DNA of 64,000 nucleotides from Pseudomonas sp. CHM02 (GCF_000612585.1 NZ_JFCA01000005.1:1-64000); one strand, 5' to 3'. Shown: positions 53,468 through 62,952, counted from the first letter of the stretch. Program-made: numbers and translations. The notes: generated from the sequence alone by a model not told the origin.

Positions 53468-54799
53468 ATGAAGCCGACCCGTCTGCTGTTGAACTGGCTT
53501 GGCGCATTGCTGGGCCTGAGCATTCTGCTGGGCACTGCAGCAGCGCTGCAGTTCAAGGTGCCCGACACCTTGCACTCAGTGGCGTGGGGCTTGCTCCTGG
53601 CGCTGTTGTTGCTGGTCATGCTGGATGCGGTGCGTCTGCGTCGCCGCCCCTCCCCCCGCGTGCAACGGCAGATGCCCGGAAGCCTGGCGCTCGGACGCTG
53701 GGGCGAGGTACGCCTGAGCTTGGAGCACGACTTCCCACAGCCATTGACGGTGCAGGTCTTCGATCATGTCCCCGACGGGTTGACCGTGGAAAACATGCCT
53801 CAATCCATAGAGCTGCGCCCCGGTGAACGCAGCGAGCTGGGTTATCGTCTTCGCCCGCTGCGGCGTGGCCACTTCACGTTCAGCCGCTGCGAAGTTCATC
53901 TACCCAGCCCAATGGGACTGTGGTCAGGCCGGCGCTTTATCGAGGTGAGCGATGCCACTCGCGTCTACCCGGATTTCGCCCGGCTGTACGGTGCGCAACT
54001 GCTGGGTGTGGATAACTGGCTGAGCCAACTGGGTGTGCGTCAACGTCAACGCCGTGGATTGGGGCTGGAGTTTCATCAGTTGCGCGAGTTTCGCGACGGC
54101 GACAGCCTGCGCCAGATCGATTGGAAAGCCACGGCCCGACAACGCACACCCATCGCCCGTGAATATCAGGATGAGCGCGACCAACAGATCGTGTTCATGC
54201 TGGATTGCGGTCGACGCATGCGCAGCCAGGATGACGAGCTGTCCCATTTTGACCACGCGCTCAATGCCTGCTTGTTGCTCAGCTATGTCGCCTTGCGTGA
54301 AGGTGATGCGGTAGGGCTGTGCACCTTTGCCGGCGACCAGCCGCGCTACCTGGCGCCAGTCAAGGGCAGTAGCCAGTTGAACCTGTTGCTCAACGCGGTA
54401 TACGACTTGGACACCACCCGACGCACTGCCGATTATCAGGCTGCGGCAAGCCAACTGCTGGCGCGGCAAAAACGGCGTGCCTTGGTGGTCGTGGTGACCA
54501 ACCTGCGGGATGAGGACGATGAGGCACTGCTGACGGCCGTCAAGCGTATCAGCCGCCAGCACAGGGTGCTGGTGGCCAGTCTGCGCGAGGAAGTACTCGA
54601 TCAATTACGCCAGACTCCCGTGCAAACCTTGCCCGAAGCCTTGGCCTACAGCGGCACCGTCGACTACCTGAATACCCGCGACGAACTGCACGACCGCCTC
54701 AGCGCCCAAGGCTTGTCCGTATTGGACACCTTACCGTCTGAACTGGGCCCGGCCCTGGTGACACGCTACCTGGGCTGGAAGAAGGCCGGTGCGTTCTGA
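53468..54799 (+). CDS. DUF58-domain protein, MoxR partner
   Basis: 443-aa membrane-anchored protein. Two N-terminal helices (about 8-27 and 36-55), an Ig-like beta region (about 70-180), then the DUF58 core with LGLEFHQLREFRDGDSLRQ, DWKATARQRTPIAREYQ and a VWA-like Asp in IVFMLDCGRRM. ATG 53468 follows the moxR stop by 7 bases. The open frame upstream of it (from 52736) overlaps moxR and is not coding. Confidence 0.91.
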   Translation: MKPTRLLLNWLGALLGLSILLGTAAALQFKVPDTLHSVAWGLLLALLLLVMLDAVRLRRRPSPRVQRQMPGSLALGRWGEVRLSLEHDFPQPLTVQVFDHVPDGLTVENMPQSIELRPGERSELGYRLRPLRRGHFTFSRCEVHLPSPMGLWSGRRFIEVSDATRVYPDFARLYGAQLLGVDNWLSQLGVRQRQRRGLGLEFHQLREFRDGDSLRQIDWKATARQRTPIAREYQDERDQQIVFMLDCGRRMRSQDDELSHFDHALNACLLLSYVALREGDAVGLCTFAGDQPRYLAPVKGSSQLNLLLNAVYDLDTTRRTADYQAAASQLLARQKRRALVVVVTNLRDEDDEALLTAVKRISRQHRVLVASLREEVLDQLRQTPVQTLPEALAYSGTVDYLNTRDELHDRLSAQGLSVLDTLPSELGPALVTRYLGWKKAGAF

Positions 54800-54876
54800 A
54801 GAAAGCACGCTGGAAAACAGCGCACGACCACGGCCTGGGCAGCTACACCCAAAACCGGGTCGACAACACTCCGTGC

Positions 54877-55236
54877 CTAGGCCGAAGCCTGCAAGGGATC
54901 AAAACTGAAATAGTGCAACAAGACGTTGATCAATTGCCCGTATTCTTCAGGGGCCTGGAGCACCCTGAACCCGGAATCGTAGTGCTGAGGGTTGATATCC
55001 TCATGACTCCACAGGCAAGTCGCCGTGAGATCAATCGGGTGGTAGGCACCGTCAGCACCGGGAATCTTCAAGCACAGCTCGAAGTCCACGTCGACCATCA
55101 TGGGCAATTGGCTGATCAACATCAGCCCGTCTTCCGAGACATTGCCCAAAAACCCGATGGGCTTGTCGGTTAATCGGTTAAACACTTGCAGAAAACAAGG
55201 TAGCTGATGCCGCTCGATCCGTCGGTCGGTAAACAT
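54877..55236 (-). CDS. PilZ-domain protein (c-di-GMP receptor candidate)
   Basis: 119-aa single-domain protein. Both cyclic di-GMP contact motifs are intact: RxxxR at Arg5-Arg9 (RRIER) and NxSxxG at 32-37 (NVSEDG). ATG 55236 gives MFTDRRIERH, and the much longer open frame (to 55758) has no protein-like content before it. Convergent with the MoxR/DUF58 operon. Target unknown. Confidence 0.87.
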   Translation of the reverse strand: MFTDRRIERHQLPCFLQVFNRLTDKPIGFLGNVSEDGLMLISQLPMMVDVDFELCLKIPGADGAYHPIDLTATCLWSHEDINPQHYDSGFRVLQAPEEYGQLINVLLHYFSFDPLQASA

Positions 55237-55462
55237 GGTGAGATCGCCATCCAGTGGCCATGACTGCGGCCGTGCCAGTGATTCGGAACGGGCCAGAACC
55301 GCCCGCTCTCCCTGGATCTCGGTGCGAAAACAGGCAATATCTTGCCGCCAGACAGCCGCCGAGTCCGGGCCCCACATCCGTTTGCATGGAAACTTGTACA
55401 AACAGACATTCAAAGGATAGCCCAAGACTGGCAACGGGCCAGTCATGACATGACGAATATCA

Positions 55463-55837
55463 TCACAAAGAAGCTGGACGCGGCTGAGCGACACTTGCAC
55501 CGGGGTAATGCCCCAGTTGTTGCAGGGTGTCGAGCCTCGCACGAGCACGGTAGGCGTACTCACTCGACGGGTACTGATTGATAATGAACTGATAGGTCTG
55601 CACGGCGTCGACGAACAGCTTCTGCCGCTCCAGGCATTGCCCGCGCAACATTGACACCTCAGGCTGCACATAGCGTCGGGTACGACTTTCACGGTCGACC
55701 TGGGACAACTCCAGGGTGACGCGCTCGCAGTCACCCACCTTGTAGGCGCGGTAGGCATTGTTCAAGTGGTGGTCCATCGACCAACGGGTGCAGCCGACAA
55801 CACTGACGGCCAGGGCAGCAATGAGCAAAATTCGCAT
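55463..55837 (-). CDS. Small lipoprotein with TPR-like repeat
   Basis: 124-aa predicted lipoprotein. Signal ends at lipobox SVVGC (Cys16) with Thr at +2, consistent with outer-membrane sorting. The remainder is helical with two TPR-like units (AYRAYKVGDCERVTLELSQV and AVQTYQFIINQYPSSEYAYRARARL), similar to YfiO/CpoB-type repeats. 226 bases separate it from the PilZ gene. Divergent from pyk. Function unknown. Confidence 0.83.
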   Translation of the reverse strand: MRILLIAALAVSVVGCTRWSMDHHLNNAYRAYKVGDCERVTLELSQVDRESRTRRYVQPEVSMLRGQCLERQKLFVDAVQTYQFIINQYPSSEYAYRARARLDTLQQLGHYPGASVAQPRPASL

Positions 55838-56010
55838 GAGGGTTCTCCTGTCTTGTGCAGTGTATCGACCCCTCGTCGAAAATCTTCAAGGATGTTCGTA
55901 TTCAGCCGCAGCGAAAACAAGTCAATCATCGATAAGTAGTGCAAACGAACAATGACTACAACGAAAGAGCATAGTAGCCTTCCTCAGCGCTTGAACTCAG
56001 GAGTCTGTGC

Positions 56011-57462
56011 ATGTCCGTCCGTCGTACCAAAATCGTCGCCACCCTTGGCCCGGCCAGCAACTCGCCGGAAGTCCTCGAACAGCTGATTCTGGCTGGTTTG
56101 GACGTTGCCCGTCTGAACTTCTCCCACGGCACCCCGGACGAGCACAAGGCTCGCGCCAAGCTGGTGCGTGACCTGGCCGCCAAGCACGGCCGCTTCGTCG
56201 CACTGCTGGGTGACCTGCAAGGCCCGAAGATCCGTATCGCCAAATTCGCCAACAAGCGGATCGAGCTGAAGATCGGTGACACCTTCACCTTCTCCACCAG
56301 CCACCCGCTGACCGAAGGCAACCAGCAAGTCGTGGGTATCGACTACCCGGACCTGGTGAAGGACTGCGGCGTCGGTGACGAACTGCTGCTGGACGATGGC
56401 CGCGTGGTCATGCGCGTCGACACCGCCACCGGCACCGAGCTGATCTGCACCGTGACCATCGGCGGCCCGCTGTCCGACCACAAAGGCATCAACCGTCGCG
56501 GTGGTGGCCTGACGGCACCGGCCCTGACGGAAAAAGACAAGGCAGACATCAAGCTCGCCGCCGAAATGGAAGTGGACTACCTCGCCGTGTCCTTCCCGCG
56601 TGACGCCGCCGACATGGAATACGCCCGTAAACTGCGCGACGAAGCCGGCGGTACCGCCTGGCTGGTAGCGAAGATCGAACGCGCCGAAGCCGTGGCCGAC
56701 GACGAAACCCTCGACGGTCTGATCAAGGCCTCCGACGCGGTGATGGTTGCCCGTGGCGACCTCGGCGTGGAAATCGGTGACGCCGAGCTGATCGGTATCC
56801 AGAAGAAGATCATCCTGCACGCACGCCGCCACAACAAAGCAGTGATCGTGGCGACCCAGATGATGGAGTCGATGATCCAGAACCCGATGCCTACCCGTGC
56901 CGAAGTGTCCGACGTGGCCAACGCCGTGCTCGACTACACCGACGCCGTGATGCTCTCGGCTGAAAGTGCTGCTGGCCCGTACCCGCTGGAAGCCGTGCAG
57001 GCCATGGCGCGTATCTGCGTCGGCGCCGAAAAGCACCCGACCAGCAAGACCTCCAGCCACCGTATCGGTAAAGTGTTCGAAAGCTGCGACCAGAGCATCG
57101 CCCTGGCTGCCATGTACACCGCCAACCACTTCCCAGGCGTAAAGGCGATCATCGCCTTGACCGAAAGTGGCTACACGCCGTTGATCATGTCGCGCATCCG
57201 TTCGTCGGTGCCGATCTACGCGTTCACCCCGCACCGCGAAGCCCAGGCCCGCGCAGCGCTGTTCCGTGGCGTGTACACCATTCCGTTCGATCCGGCTTCG
57301 CTGGCACCGAACGAAGTCAGCCAGAAGGCGATTGACGAGCTGGTCAAGCGCGGCGTCGTGGAGCAAGGCGACTGGGTCATCCTGACCAAAGGCGACAGCT
57401 ACCACACCACCGGTGGCACCAATGGCATGAAGATCCTGCACGTGGGCGACCCGCAGTACTGA
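56011..57462 (+). CDS. pyk: Pyruvate kinase
   Basis: 483-aa glycolytic enzyme, phosphoenolpyruvate plus ADP to pyruvate and ATP. Start RRTKIVATLGPAS with catalytic Arg in DVARLNFSHG, metal/catalytic-lysine motif WLVAKIERAEAV, VMVARGDLGVEI, and the C-terminal allosteric domain. Length and motif set fit the PykA class. Own terminator downstream. A 510-codon opposite-strand frame is a shadow. Confidence 0.97.
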   Translation: MSVRRTKIVATLGPASNSPEVLEQLILAGLDVARLNFSHGTPDEHKARAKLVRDLAAKHGRFVALLGDLQGPKIRIAKFANKRIELKIGDTFTFSTSHPLTEGNQQVVGIDYPDLVKDCGVGDELLLDDGRVVMRVDTATGTELICTVTIGGPLSDHKGINRRGGGLTAPALTEKDKADIKLAAEMEVDYLAVSFPRDAADMEYARKLRDEAGGTAWLVAKIERAEAVADDETLDGLIKASDAVMVARGDLGVEIGDAELIGIQKKIILHARRHNKAVIVATQMMESMIQNPMPTRAEVSDVANAVLDYTDAVMLSAESAAGPYPLEAVQAMARICVGAEKHPTSKTSSHRIGKVFESCDQSIALAAMYTANHFPGVKAIIALTESGYTPLIMSRIRSSVPIYAFTPHREAQARAALFRGVYTIPFDPASLAPNEVSQKAIDELVKRGVVEQGDWVILTKGDSYHTTGGTNGMKILHVGDPQY

Positions 57463-57480
57463 GTGACACGCTGAAAAACA

Positions 57481-57512
57481 AAAGCCCCGCCATGTGAATG
57501 ACGGGGCTTTTT
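57481..57512 (+). terminator. Terminator of pyk
   Basis: AAAGCCCCG (57481-57489), 12-nt loop, CGGGGCTTT (57502-57510), then T. A second palindrome follows at 57546-57610. Confidence 0.93.
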
Positions 57513-57545
57513 GCATTGCAAGAGTTCGTGTCGAACTCGGTCAAA

Positions 57546-57610
57546 TGTGGGAGCGTTACCGTCTCTGCAAATATGGCTTGATGAAAGCCATCAAGACAGT
57601 CGCTCCCACA
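57546..57610. repeat. Degenerate REP-like palindrome
   Basis: Outer arms TGTGGGAGCG (57546-57555) and CGCTCCCACA (57601-57610) match the ends of the REP elements, but the usual GGCTTGCC core is replaced. An inner hairpin ATGGCTT...AAGCCAT (about 57573-57590) sits inside. It lies in the convergent gap between pyk and the hydratase gene. Either a decayed REP or a different family. Confidence 0.65.
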
Positions 57611-57616
57611 TTTTGA

Positions 57617-58366
57617 TCAGCGCCGGGCGATAAACCCCGACAACGCCGCAATCGCCTCAGGCGATCTCAAGCGCTGGGTAAACAACGCCCCCTCCTCCTC
57701 GATCACCTGCCGCAACTGCTCACGATCAACACTCTTCATCAACTGCTTGGTTACCTGCACCGCCCCCGGCGCCAGGGTTTCGAAACGCTCCGCTACTTCC
57801 CGTGCCTTGGCCAAGGCCGCCTCGCCGCTGCCTAACGCCTCGGTGGCAATGCCCCACGCCGCCGCCTGCTCACCCGTAAACCCTTCACCCAACAGCAACA
57901 GTTCAGCCGCTTTCGCATGCCCCAGCAACCTCGGCAGGATCAGGCTCGAACCAAATTCCGGACACAGGCCCAGGTTGACGAACGGCATGCGCAACCGCGC
58001 ATCTCGGCTGATGTACACCAGGTCGCAATGCAGCAACAGGGTTGTACCAATGCCCACGGCTGCGCCCGCCACAGCGGCAATCACCGGTTTTCGGCAGTTG
58101 AGCAGGCTCTTCATGAAATAAAACGGAGGGCTGTCGAGATCGCTGGGCGGCTGCTCGAGAAAATCGCCAATGTCGTTGCCAGCAGTGAAACACTCGCTGC
58201 TGCCCTGGATCAGCACACAGCGGATATCCCCATCCGCATCGGCCTGCTCCAGTGCCTCGGCCAGTTGCGTGTACATGGCACGGGTCAGCGCGTTCTTCTT
58301 GTCGGGGCGATTGAGCTGCAGGATCAGCAACCCGCGTTCGCGCGTTTGTTGGATGGCGTCGGTCAT
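57617..58366 (-). CDS. Enoyl-CoA hydratase/isomerase-family protein
   Basis: 249-aa crotonase-fold enzyme. Oxyanion-hole segments are present: SSECFTAGNDIGDF and AAVAGAAVGIGTTLLLHCDL. The usual catalytic Glu pair is not clear: the second site reads NLGLCPEFGSSLILPRLLG, with one Glu. Substrate cannot be assigned; fatty or amino acid degradation is the general role. Same strand as the reductase upstream (30-base gap to its stop), so probably cotranscribed. Confidence 0.9.
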   Translation of the reverse strand: MTDAIQQTRERGLLILQLNRPDKKNALTRAMYTQLAEALEQADADGDIRCVLIQGSSECFTAGNDIGDFLEQPPSDLDSPPFYFMKSLLNCRKPVIAAVAGAAVGIGTTLLLHCDLVYISRDARLRMPFVNLGLCPEFGSSLILPRLLGHAKAAELLLLGEGFTGEQAAAWGIATEALGSGEAALAKAREVAERFETLAPGAVQVTKQLMKSVDREQLRQVIEEEGALFTQRLRSPEAIAALSGFIARR

Positions 58367-58396
58367 GGCGAATCTCGCGGCGGTGGCGTTCAGCGC

Positions 58397-59329
58397 TCAA
58401 CCGCGGGGCAGGAACACATCCGCCAGCAGCTGATTACGCGGCAGTCCCGCCAGGAACAAGCGCTTGGAAAACGCCTCGACGCTGGCAGGGTGCCCGCAGA
58501 GTAAAGCCAGAGTTTGCCGCGAAACAAGCCGCAGTTGCGCCAATGCCTGGGCCGACCCGGCCGCGGTCCACAACTCCACCGCCAGGTTGGGATGCTGTGC
58601 AGCCAGTGCTGCCAGGGGTTCGGCCAGGTAATGGCCCTCGGCATCATGGGCCAGGTGAATCACACGGATGGCGCCCTGGTGATCCTGGCGCAGCGCCTCG
58701 CGCAATACGCCCCACAACGGGCCAAGCCCGGTGCCGGACGCCAGCAGCCACAAGGGCCGGGCTTGCCAGTCCGGGTCGTACTGCAGCGCGCCGCCGCGCA
58801 GCTCACCCAGGCGCAGGCGGTCGCCGACCTGAAACGTTCGAGCGGCATCGGTGAATTCACCGGGTTGGCGGCAATCGAGATGAAATTCCAGGTAGGGATC
58901 TTCCTGGGGCAGGCTGGCCAGGGAGTAAGGGCGCGCGACTTGCCCCGCCCACAACACCAGATGCTGACCAGCGCGATAACGCAGGCCTCGCTCCGGCTGC
59001 AAACGTAGGCGCAGCACCGTCACGTTCAACCAGTCGGCGCCCACCACCTCGGCCGGCAAACCATCGCGCGTCGGATCGTACGTTTCGACCTGCACGTCCC
59101 CCATCACCTGGCATTGGCACGCCAACCGCCAGCCGTCCTGGCGCTGCGCCGGGCTCAGGGTATCGGGCTGCTTGTCCTCGACCTCCCCCGCGCAACGCAC
59201 CAGGCACGCATGGCAACTGCCGGCGCGGCAACTGTAGGGCACGGCCACACCCGCCTGGTTCAAGGCATCCAGCAGGTTGCTGCCGGCCGGTACCGACCAA
59301 TGGCGTTCGCCGACGTACAGTTCAGGCAT
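58397..59329 (-). CDS. 2Fe-2S ferredoxin-domain NAD(P)H reductase
   Basis: 310-aa flavoprotein. N-terminal plant-type 2Fe-2S domain (Cys34, Cys39, Cys42, Cys71), then FAD-binding (RPYSLASLPQ) and NAD-binding (LLASGTGLGPLWG) domains, as in oxygenase reductases and CDP-6-deoxy-glucoseen reductase-like proteins. ATG 59329 has GATGAG seven bases upstream; ATG 59341 would add four residues. The open frame runs another 560 codons across antisense fumarase, which is not coding. Electron acceptor unknown; no oxygenase gene nearby. Confidence 0.88.
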   Translation of the reverse strand: MPELYVGERHWSVPAGSNLLDALNQAGVAVPYSCRAGSCHACLVRCAGEVEDKQPDTLSPAQRQDGWRLACQCQVMGDVQVETYDPTRDGLPAEVVGADWLNVTVLRLRLQPERGLRYRAGQHLVLWAGQVARPYSLASLPQEDPYLEFHLDCRQPGEFTDAARTFQVGDRLRLGELRGGALQYDPDWQARPLWLLASGTGLGPLWGVLREALRQDHQGAIRVIHLAHDAEGHYLAEPLAALAAQHPNLAVELWTAAGSAQALAQLRLVSRQTLALLCGHPASVEAFSKRLFLAGLPRNQLLADVFLPRG

Positions 59330-59480
59330 ATAAGGACTCATCACAAGGGGCGTGCACAGGGAATCATGCCTGCGACAGTTTGACCATAGTCGGGTGTATC
59401 GGCCACCGCGTCGGGTTATACTGCCGCGCCTTTTTAGCGTCGCGCCAACAATACTTGCTCTTCTTGGCGACGCGCCTTGG

Positions 59481-59525
59481 AAAGGTGGCTTCAGCCGACC
59501 GATGCACTTCACTGAAGCCACCTTT
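59481..59525 (+). promoter_or_regulatory. Perfect 14-bp inverted repeat in the fumarase leader
   Basis: AAAGGTGGCTTCAG (59481-59494) and CTGAAGCCACCTTT (59512-59525), 17-nt loop, ending 18 bases before the GAGGAG ribosome site of the fumarase gene. No T run follows the stem except ATT, so it is not a standard terminator. Could be an operator, mRNA stabiliser or attenuator. Confidence 0.6.
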
Positions 59526-59557
59526 ATTGAATGTTCCCTTATAGAGGAGCGCGACTC

Positions 59558-61081
59558 ATGACCGTGATCAAGCAAGACGACCTGATTCAGAGCGTTGCCG
59601 ACGCCCTGCAATTCATTTCCTACTACCACCCCGTTGATTTCATCCAGGCCATGCACGAAGCCTACCTGCGCGAAGAGTCGCCAGCGGCCCGTGACTCCAT
59701 TGCCCAGATCCTGATCAACTCGCGCATGTGCGCCACCGGCCATCGCCCGATCTGCCAGGACACCGGTATCGTCACCGTGTTCGTGCGCGTGGGCATGGAC
59801 GTACGTTGGGATGGCGCCACCATGGGCCTGGACGACATGATCAACGAAGGCGTGCGTCGCGCCTACAACCTGCCGGAAAACGTCCTGCGCGCCTCCATCC
59901 TGGCCGACCCGGCAGGCGCGCGTAAAAACACCAAGGACAACACCCCGGCGGTCATCCACTACTCCATCGTCCCGGGCAACACCGTGGAAGTGGACGTGGC
60001 GGCCAAGGGCGGCGGTTCCGAGAACAAGTCGAAAATGGCCATGCTCAACCCGTCCGATTCGATCGTCGACTGGGTGCTCAAGACCGTTCCGACCATGGGC
60101 GCCGGCTGGTGCCCACCGGGCATGCTGGGTATCGGCATCGGCGGCACCGCCGAGAAAGCCGCGGTGATGGCCAAGGAAGTGTTGATGGAGTCCATCGACA
60201 TCCACGAGCTGAAAAAGCGCGGCCCGCAGAACCGTATCGAAGAGATGCGCCTGGAGCTGTTCGAGAAGGTCAACCAACTGGGCATCGGCGCCCAGGGCCT
60301 GGGTGGCCTGACCACCGTGCTCGACGTGAAGATCATGGACTACCCGACCCACGCCGCCTCCTTGCCGGTGTGCATGATCCCCAACTGCGCCGCCACCCGT
60401 CACGCGCACTTTGTGCTCGACGGTTCGGGCCCGGCGTCGCTGGAAGCGCCACCGCTGGACGCCTACCCGGAAATCGTCTGGGAAGCCGGCCCATCGGCCC
60501 GCCGCGTCAACCTCGACACCCTGACCCCGGAAGAAGTGCAGAGCTGGCAGCCAGGCGAAACCGTGCTGCTCAACGGCAAGATGCTCACCGGCCGCGACGC
60601 TGCGCACAAGCGCATGGTCGAGATGCTGAACAAGGGCGAAACCCTGCCGGTGGACCTCAAGGGTCGTTTCATCTACTACGTCGGCCCGGTGGATCCGGTG
60701 CGCGAAGAAGTGGTTGGCCCGGCGGGCCCGACCACCGCGACGCGGATGGACAAGTTCACCCGTCAGATCCTCGAGCAAACCGGTCTGCTGGGCATGATCG
60801 GCAAGTCCGAGCGCGGCCCGACCGCGATCGAAGCGATCAAGGACCACAAGGCTGTTTACCTGATGGCCGTGGGCGGCGCTGCTTACCTGGTGGCGCAAGC
60901 CATCAAGAAGTCGCGCGTTGTCGCCTTCGCCGAACTGGGTATGGAAGCGATCTACGAGTTCGATGTGAAAGACATGCCGGTGACCGTTGCAGTCGATAGC
61001 AAAGGCGAATCCGTGCACATCACCGGTCCTGCCATCTGGCAGAAAAAGATCAGTGAAAGCCTGGCGGTAGAAGTGCAGTAA
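59558..61081 (+). CDS. Class I fumarate hydratase (4Fe-4S)
   Basis: 507-aa iron-sulfur fumarase of the TCA cycle, interconverting fumarate and malate. N-terminal alpha domain has cluster cysteines in RPICQDTGIVTVF and later WCPPGMLGIGIGG and CMIPNCAATRH; the C-terminal beta domain includes GRDAAHKRMVEML. Single-chain FumA/B type. ATG 59558 has GAGGAG at 59543-59548. Class I enzymes are iron- and oxidant-sensitive, usually complemented by FumC elsewhere. Confidence 0.96.
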   Translation: MTVIKQDDLIQSVADALQFISYYHPVDFIQAMHEAYLREESPAARDSIAQILINSRMCATGHRPICQDTGIVTVFVRVGMDVRWDGATMGLDDMINEGVRRAYNLPENVLRASILADPAGARKNTKDNTPAVIHYSIVPGNTVEVDVAAKGGGSENKSKMAMLNPSDSIVDWVLKTVPTMGAGWCPPGMLGIGIGGTAEKAAVMAKEVLMESIDIHELKKRGPQNRIEEMRLELFEKVNQLGIGAQGLGGLTTVLDVKIMDYPTHAASLPVCMIPNCAATRHAHFVLDGSGPASLEAPPLDAYPEIVWEAGPSARRVNLDTLTPEEVQSWQPGETVLLNGKMLTGRDAAHKRMVEMLNKGETLPVDLKGRFIYYVGPVDPVREEVVGPAGPTTATRMDKFTRQILEQTGLLGMIGKSERGPTAIEAIKDHKAVYLMAVGGAAYLVAQAIKKSRVVAFAELGMEAIYEFDVKDMPVTVAVDSKGESVHITGPAIWQKKISESLAVEVQ

Positions 61082-61100
61082 GCACTTCCCCTGCCGATAG

Positions 61101-61136
61101 AAAGGCGACTGCGGCTAAGGCCCGGTCGCCTTTTTT
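61101..61136 (+). terminator. Terminator of the fumarase gene
   Basis: AAAGGCGAC (61101-61109) pairs with GTCGCCTTT (61125-61133), followed by a T run, with an inner GC-rich loop. Confidence 0.9.
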
Positions 61137-61185
61137 ATGGCACATGGTATGGTGCTCACCCCTTACTGTGCCTGCCCATCACCGT

Positions 61186-62952
61186 ATGATCGTGATCCCT
61201 CGCCCCCTGCGCCTGACGTTCTACTCCCTGCTGATCATCGCCGGTGCCGTGCTGGCTGCCGCCTTGGCCACCCGCCATGCCGAACGCCAGGCCCTGGTGG
61301 ACGATGCCGCCCGTGCCAACCAGCAGTTGGCGCTGTATGCCAATTCCCTGCACACCCTGATCGAACGCTACCGCGCCCTGCCCGCCGTGCTGGCACTGGA
61401 CTCGGAGATGATCAATGCCTTGAAGGGCCCGCTGGATACCACCACTCAGGACCTGCTCAACCGCAAGCTCGAACGCATCAACGGCGCAGCGCAGTCCTCC
61501 ACACTGGAACTGATGGACCGTACCGGCCTGGCCGTGGCTGCCAGTAACTGGAACCTGCCCAGCAGTTATGTGGGGCATAACTATGCGTTCCGGCCTTACT
61601 TCAGCCAGACCTTGAGCCAGGGCACCGGGCGTTTTTATGCGGTGGGCGTGACCACCGGGATTCCTGGGTACTTCCTCTCCAGCGCGGTGCTGGATGAACG
61701 CGAGCAATTCCTCGGCGCCATGGTGGTCAAGCTGGAATTCCCCGAGCTTGAACGCGAGTGGGCCCAGGGCAATGACCTGCTGCTGGTCAGCGATGCCCGT
61801 GGCATCGTGTTTATCGCCAATCAACCCGGCTGGCGCTATCGCAACCTGCGACCGTTGTCGGCCAGTGACCTCGCCGAATTGAAGGCCACTCGCCAATACG
61901 ACAAAAAACAACTGCAGCCGCTGGACACCCAGACGCTGCAGCGCTTTGACAAAAACAGCCACCTGATGCGCGTCAACGGCCCGGATGGCAACGCCAATTA
62001 CATCTGGGAATCCCTCCCGCTGAAAGCCGAAGGCTGGACCCTGCACCTGCTGCGCAAGCCGCAGTTCGCCTTTGAGGATCAACGCAACGCTGGCCTGGCC
62101 GCCGCCGGTTCCTGGCTGGCGCTGGTGTTCCTGGTGCTGTTCCTGACTCAGCGCTGGCGCCTGGCCCGCTTGCGCCAGCGCAGTCGCGAGGAACTTGAGC
62201 AACTGGTAGAAGAACGCACCCAGGCACTGCGCACCGCCCAGGATGGCCTGGTGCAATCGGCCAAGTTGGCAGCGCTGGGGCAGATGTCCGCCGCCCTCGC
62301 CCACGAAATCAATCAGCCGCTGACGGCCCAGCGCATGCAGTTGGCTACCTTGCGCCTGCTGCTGGATCACGGTCGCATCGATGATGCCTACCAGGCGCTC
62401 ACGCCACTGGACGATATGCTCACACGCATGGCCGCACTCACTGGCCACCTCAAGACCTTCGCGCGCAAGAGCCCGAGTGGCTTGCGCGAACGCCTGGACC
62501 TGGCCACCGTGGTCGATCAGTCCTTGCACTTGCTCGACGCACGCTTGCGCGACGAAGCCATCGGCGTGGTGCTGGACCTGACACGCCCCGCCTGGGTCCG
62601 CGGTGATGCGATCCGCCTGGAGCAGGTACTGATCAACCTGCTGCGCAACGCCCTTGATGCCATGGCCGACAAGCCGCGCAAACGCCTGGAAATCCGCCTG
62701 CATGCCGATCAACAGCTGTGGCAGCTCACCGTCAGCGACAGTGGCGGCGGAATTGCCGACGAACACCTGAACAGTGTGTTCGACCCGTTCTTCACCACCA
62801 AGCCCGTGGGTGACGGGCTCGGCTTGGGGCTGGCGGTGTCCTACGCTATCGTGCACGAACTGGGCGGACGCCTGATCGCCGGCAACCGTGGCGACGGTGC
62901 GGTGTTTACCCTGACCCTGCCCATTGCGCTGGAGACGCCCGACCTATGTTGA
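61186..62952 (+). CDS. dctB: C4-dicarboxylate sensor kinase DctB
   Basis: 588-aa sensor kinase. TM1 about 10-30, periplasmic PAS-like/dCache sensor (about 35-290) with the DctB-family ligand segment [11 protein letters not shown] (132-139) and [13 protein letters not shown]2 about 305-325, coiled coil, H-box [15 protein letters not shown] with His373, and ATPase G-box [14 protein letters not shown] 61186 chosen; ATG 61144 would start within the fumarase terminator region. The stop overlaps the dctD start by 7 bases. Senses succinate, fumarate or malate, or a related acid such as 2-oxoglutarate (MifS-like). Confidence 0.9.
   Translation: MIVIPRPLRLTFYSLLIIAGAVLAAALATRHAERQALVDDAARANQQLALYANSLHTLIERYRALPAVLALDSEMINALKGPLDTTTQDLLNRKLERINGAAQSSTLELMDRTGLAVAASNWNLPSSYVGHNYAFRPYFSQTLSQGTGRFYAVGVTTGIPGYFLSSAVLDEREQFLGAMVVKLEFPELEREWAQGNDLLLVSDARGIVFIANQPGWRYRNLRPLSASDLAELKATRQYDKKQLQPLDTQTLQRFDKNSHLMRVNGPDGNANYIWESLPLKAEGWTLHLLRKPQFAFEDQRNAGLAAAGSWLALVFLVLFLTQRWRLARLRQRSREELEQLVEERTQALRTAQDGLVQSAKLAALGQMSAALAHEINQPLTAQRMQLATLRLLLDHGRIDDAYQALTPLDDMLTRMAALTGHLKTFARKSPSGLRERLDLATVVDQSLHLLDARLRDEAIGVVLDLTRPAWVRGDAIRLEQVLINLLRNALDAMADKPRKRLEIRLHADQQLWQLTVSDSGGGIADEHLNSVFDPFFTTKPVGDGLGLGLAVSYAIVHELGGRLIAGNRGDGAVFTLTLPIALETPDLC

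Noticed and set aside
59330..61018. Upstream extension of the ferredoxin-type reductase frame across the fumarase gene
   Set aside because: It is antisense to fumarase and the reductase starts cleanly with its 2Fe-2S domain at 59329 or 59341.
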